A stretch of DNA of 64,000 nucleotides from an uncultured Eubacteriales bacterium (GTDB lineage Bacteria; Bacillota; Clostridia; Oscillospirales; CAG-382), in the NCBI GenBank assembly GCA_934444485.1, contig CAKSCN010000001.1:26262-90261 (forward strand). Direction: 5' to 3'. Shown here piece after piece: positions 63,690 through 64,000 of this stretch. The notes under the pieces were generated by a model that made no database searches, was not told the origin of the DNA, and saw only the letters and a program-made list of their open reading frames with translations. Positions within the stretch are counted from its first letter, which is position 1. Each line of letters starts with the position of its first letter. A program made the position numbers and the translations under genes.

Positions 63690-64000
63690 AGCCCCTCATT
63701 TGCATCTGCGATGCGACAGCTCCATAGGTTGCTCTGCAACCGGTTACACAGGGGAGCCCCGTGAGCGGCTTCGCCGACTCACTCCAACACACACCAACAG
63801 CCTCTGATAAAATCCGTCTCCCCGTCGTCGCACAGCATTTAAATTAGCACCGTATAATTCAATGAAGAAAAGCGAAGCTTTTCAACCCCAATTCTCCATT
63901 CTCCACTTTCAATTCTCAATTTCTGAAAAGCGAAGCTTTTCTACCTTAACGTGCCGCAGGCACATTTCACATCGAGCGAAGCGAGATATTTCACGCACCG
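63690..64000. repeat. Repeat cluster at the right edge
   Basis: In order: a GACAGCTCCATAGGTTG element with GGTTGCTCTGCAACC hairpin (~63711-63755), the ~80-bp CACCAACA repeat (63785-63860), AAAAGCGAAGCTTTT hairpins, inverted heptamers (63886-63921) and the TTTCAC-linked hairpin array that runs off the edge. No gene. Confidence 0.75.

Overview
The window looks like one contig from an anaerobic, spore-forming member of the Clostridia, probably an uncultured gut or rumen Oscillospirales-type organism; this placement is inference. The basis is SpoVT, a BofC-like protein, the NifU-like/GGGtGRT pair, PduL, cohesin and dockerin domains, BspA-type leucine-rich repeats, InlB/Listeria-Bacteroides repeats, and many short hairpin repeats of the kind common in such genomes. 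No rRNA, tRNA or CRISPR array was found.

Layout. (1) 1-6.1 kb: the 3' end of a dockerin-bearing extracellular protein, a small membrane protein, a pduL / NifU-like / GGGtGRT operon, and a frameshifted secreted LRR protein. (2) 6.1-30.8 kb: a surface-protein island. A 3,658-residue subtilase-LRR protein is read leftward. A four-gene operon is read rightward: amidase-InlB-dockerin, O-antigen-ligase-like membrane protein, double-cohesin/dockerin protein, cohesin/MBG/copper-amine-oxidase-like protein. A lysozyme-InlB-dockerin gene follows. The divergent promoter region is bounded by a perfect 27-bp inverted repeat and contains one strong promoter, now pointing at the giant protease. I read it as a candidate invertible (phase-variable) promoter that would choose between the protease and the cohesin/dockerin operon. 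(3) 31.1-41.9 kb: a six-gene, tightly packed leftward operon built around a type III restriction-modification pair (Mod and Res), with a HEPN-like protein between them and, upstream, an ASCH-SNF2 helicase fusion, a DUF4391 protein and an unknown protein. An HD-domain protein, a DUF4238-like protein and two unknown small genes follow (42.3-45.3 kb). (4) 45.8-64 kb: housekeeping genes: spoVT, tig-clpP-clpX, two metallophosphoesterases, a QueG-like reductase, a RecD2-type helicase, a class A PBP, glmM, a VanZ-like protein, plus a four-helix-bundle (IVP-type) gene between inverted repeats.

The housekeeping part is broken up by repeat-rich, gene-free stretches (46.3-46.8, 51.1-51.8, 55.3-56.3, 60.2-61.0, 63.7-64.0 kb). 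They hold heptamer tandem repeats, hairpin arrays, a MITE-like element and several dispersed families in both orientations. One hairpin family shows compensatory base changes, one repeat lies in frame inside the Mod gene, and one array supplies the last codons of the QueG-like gene.
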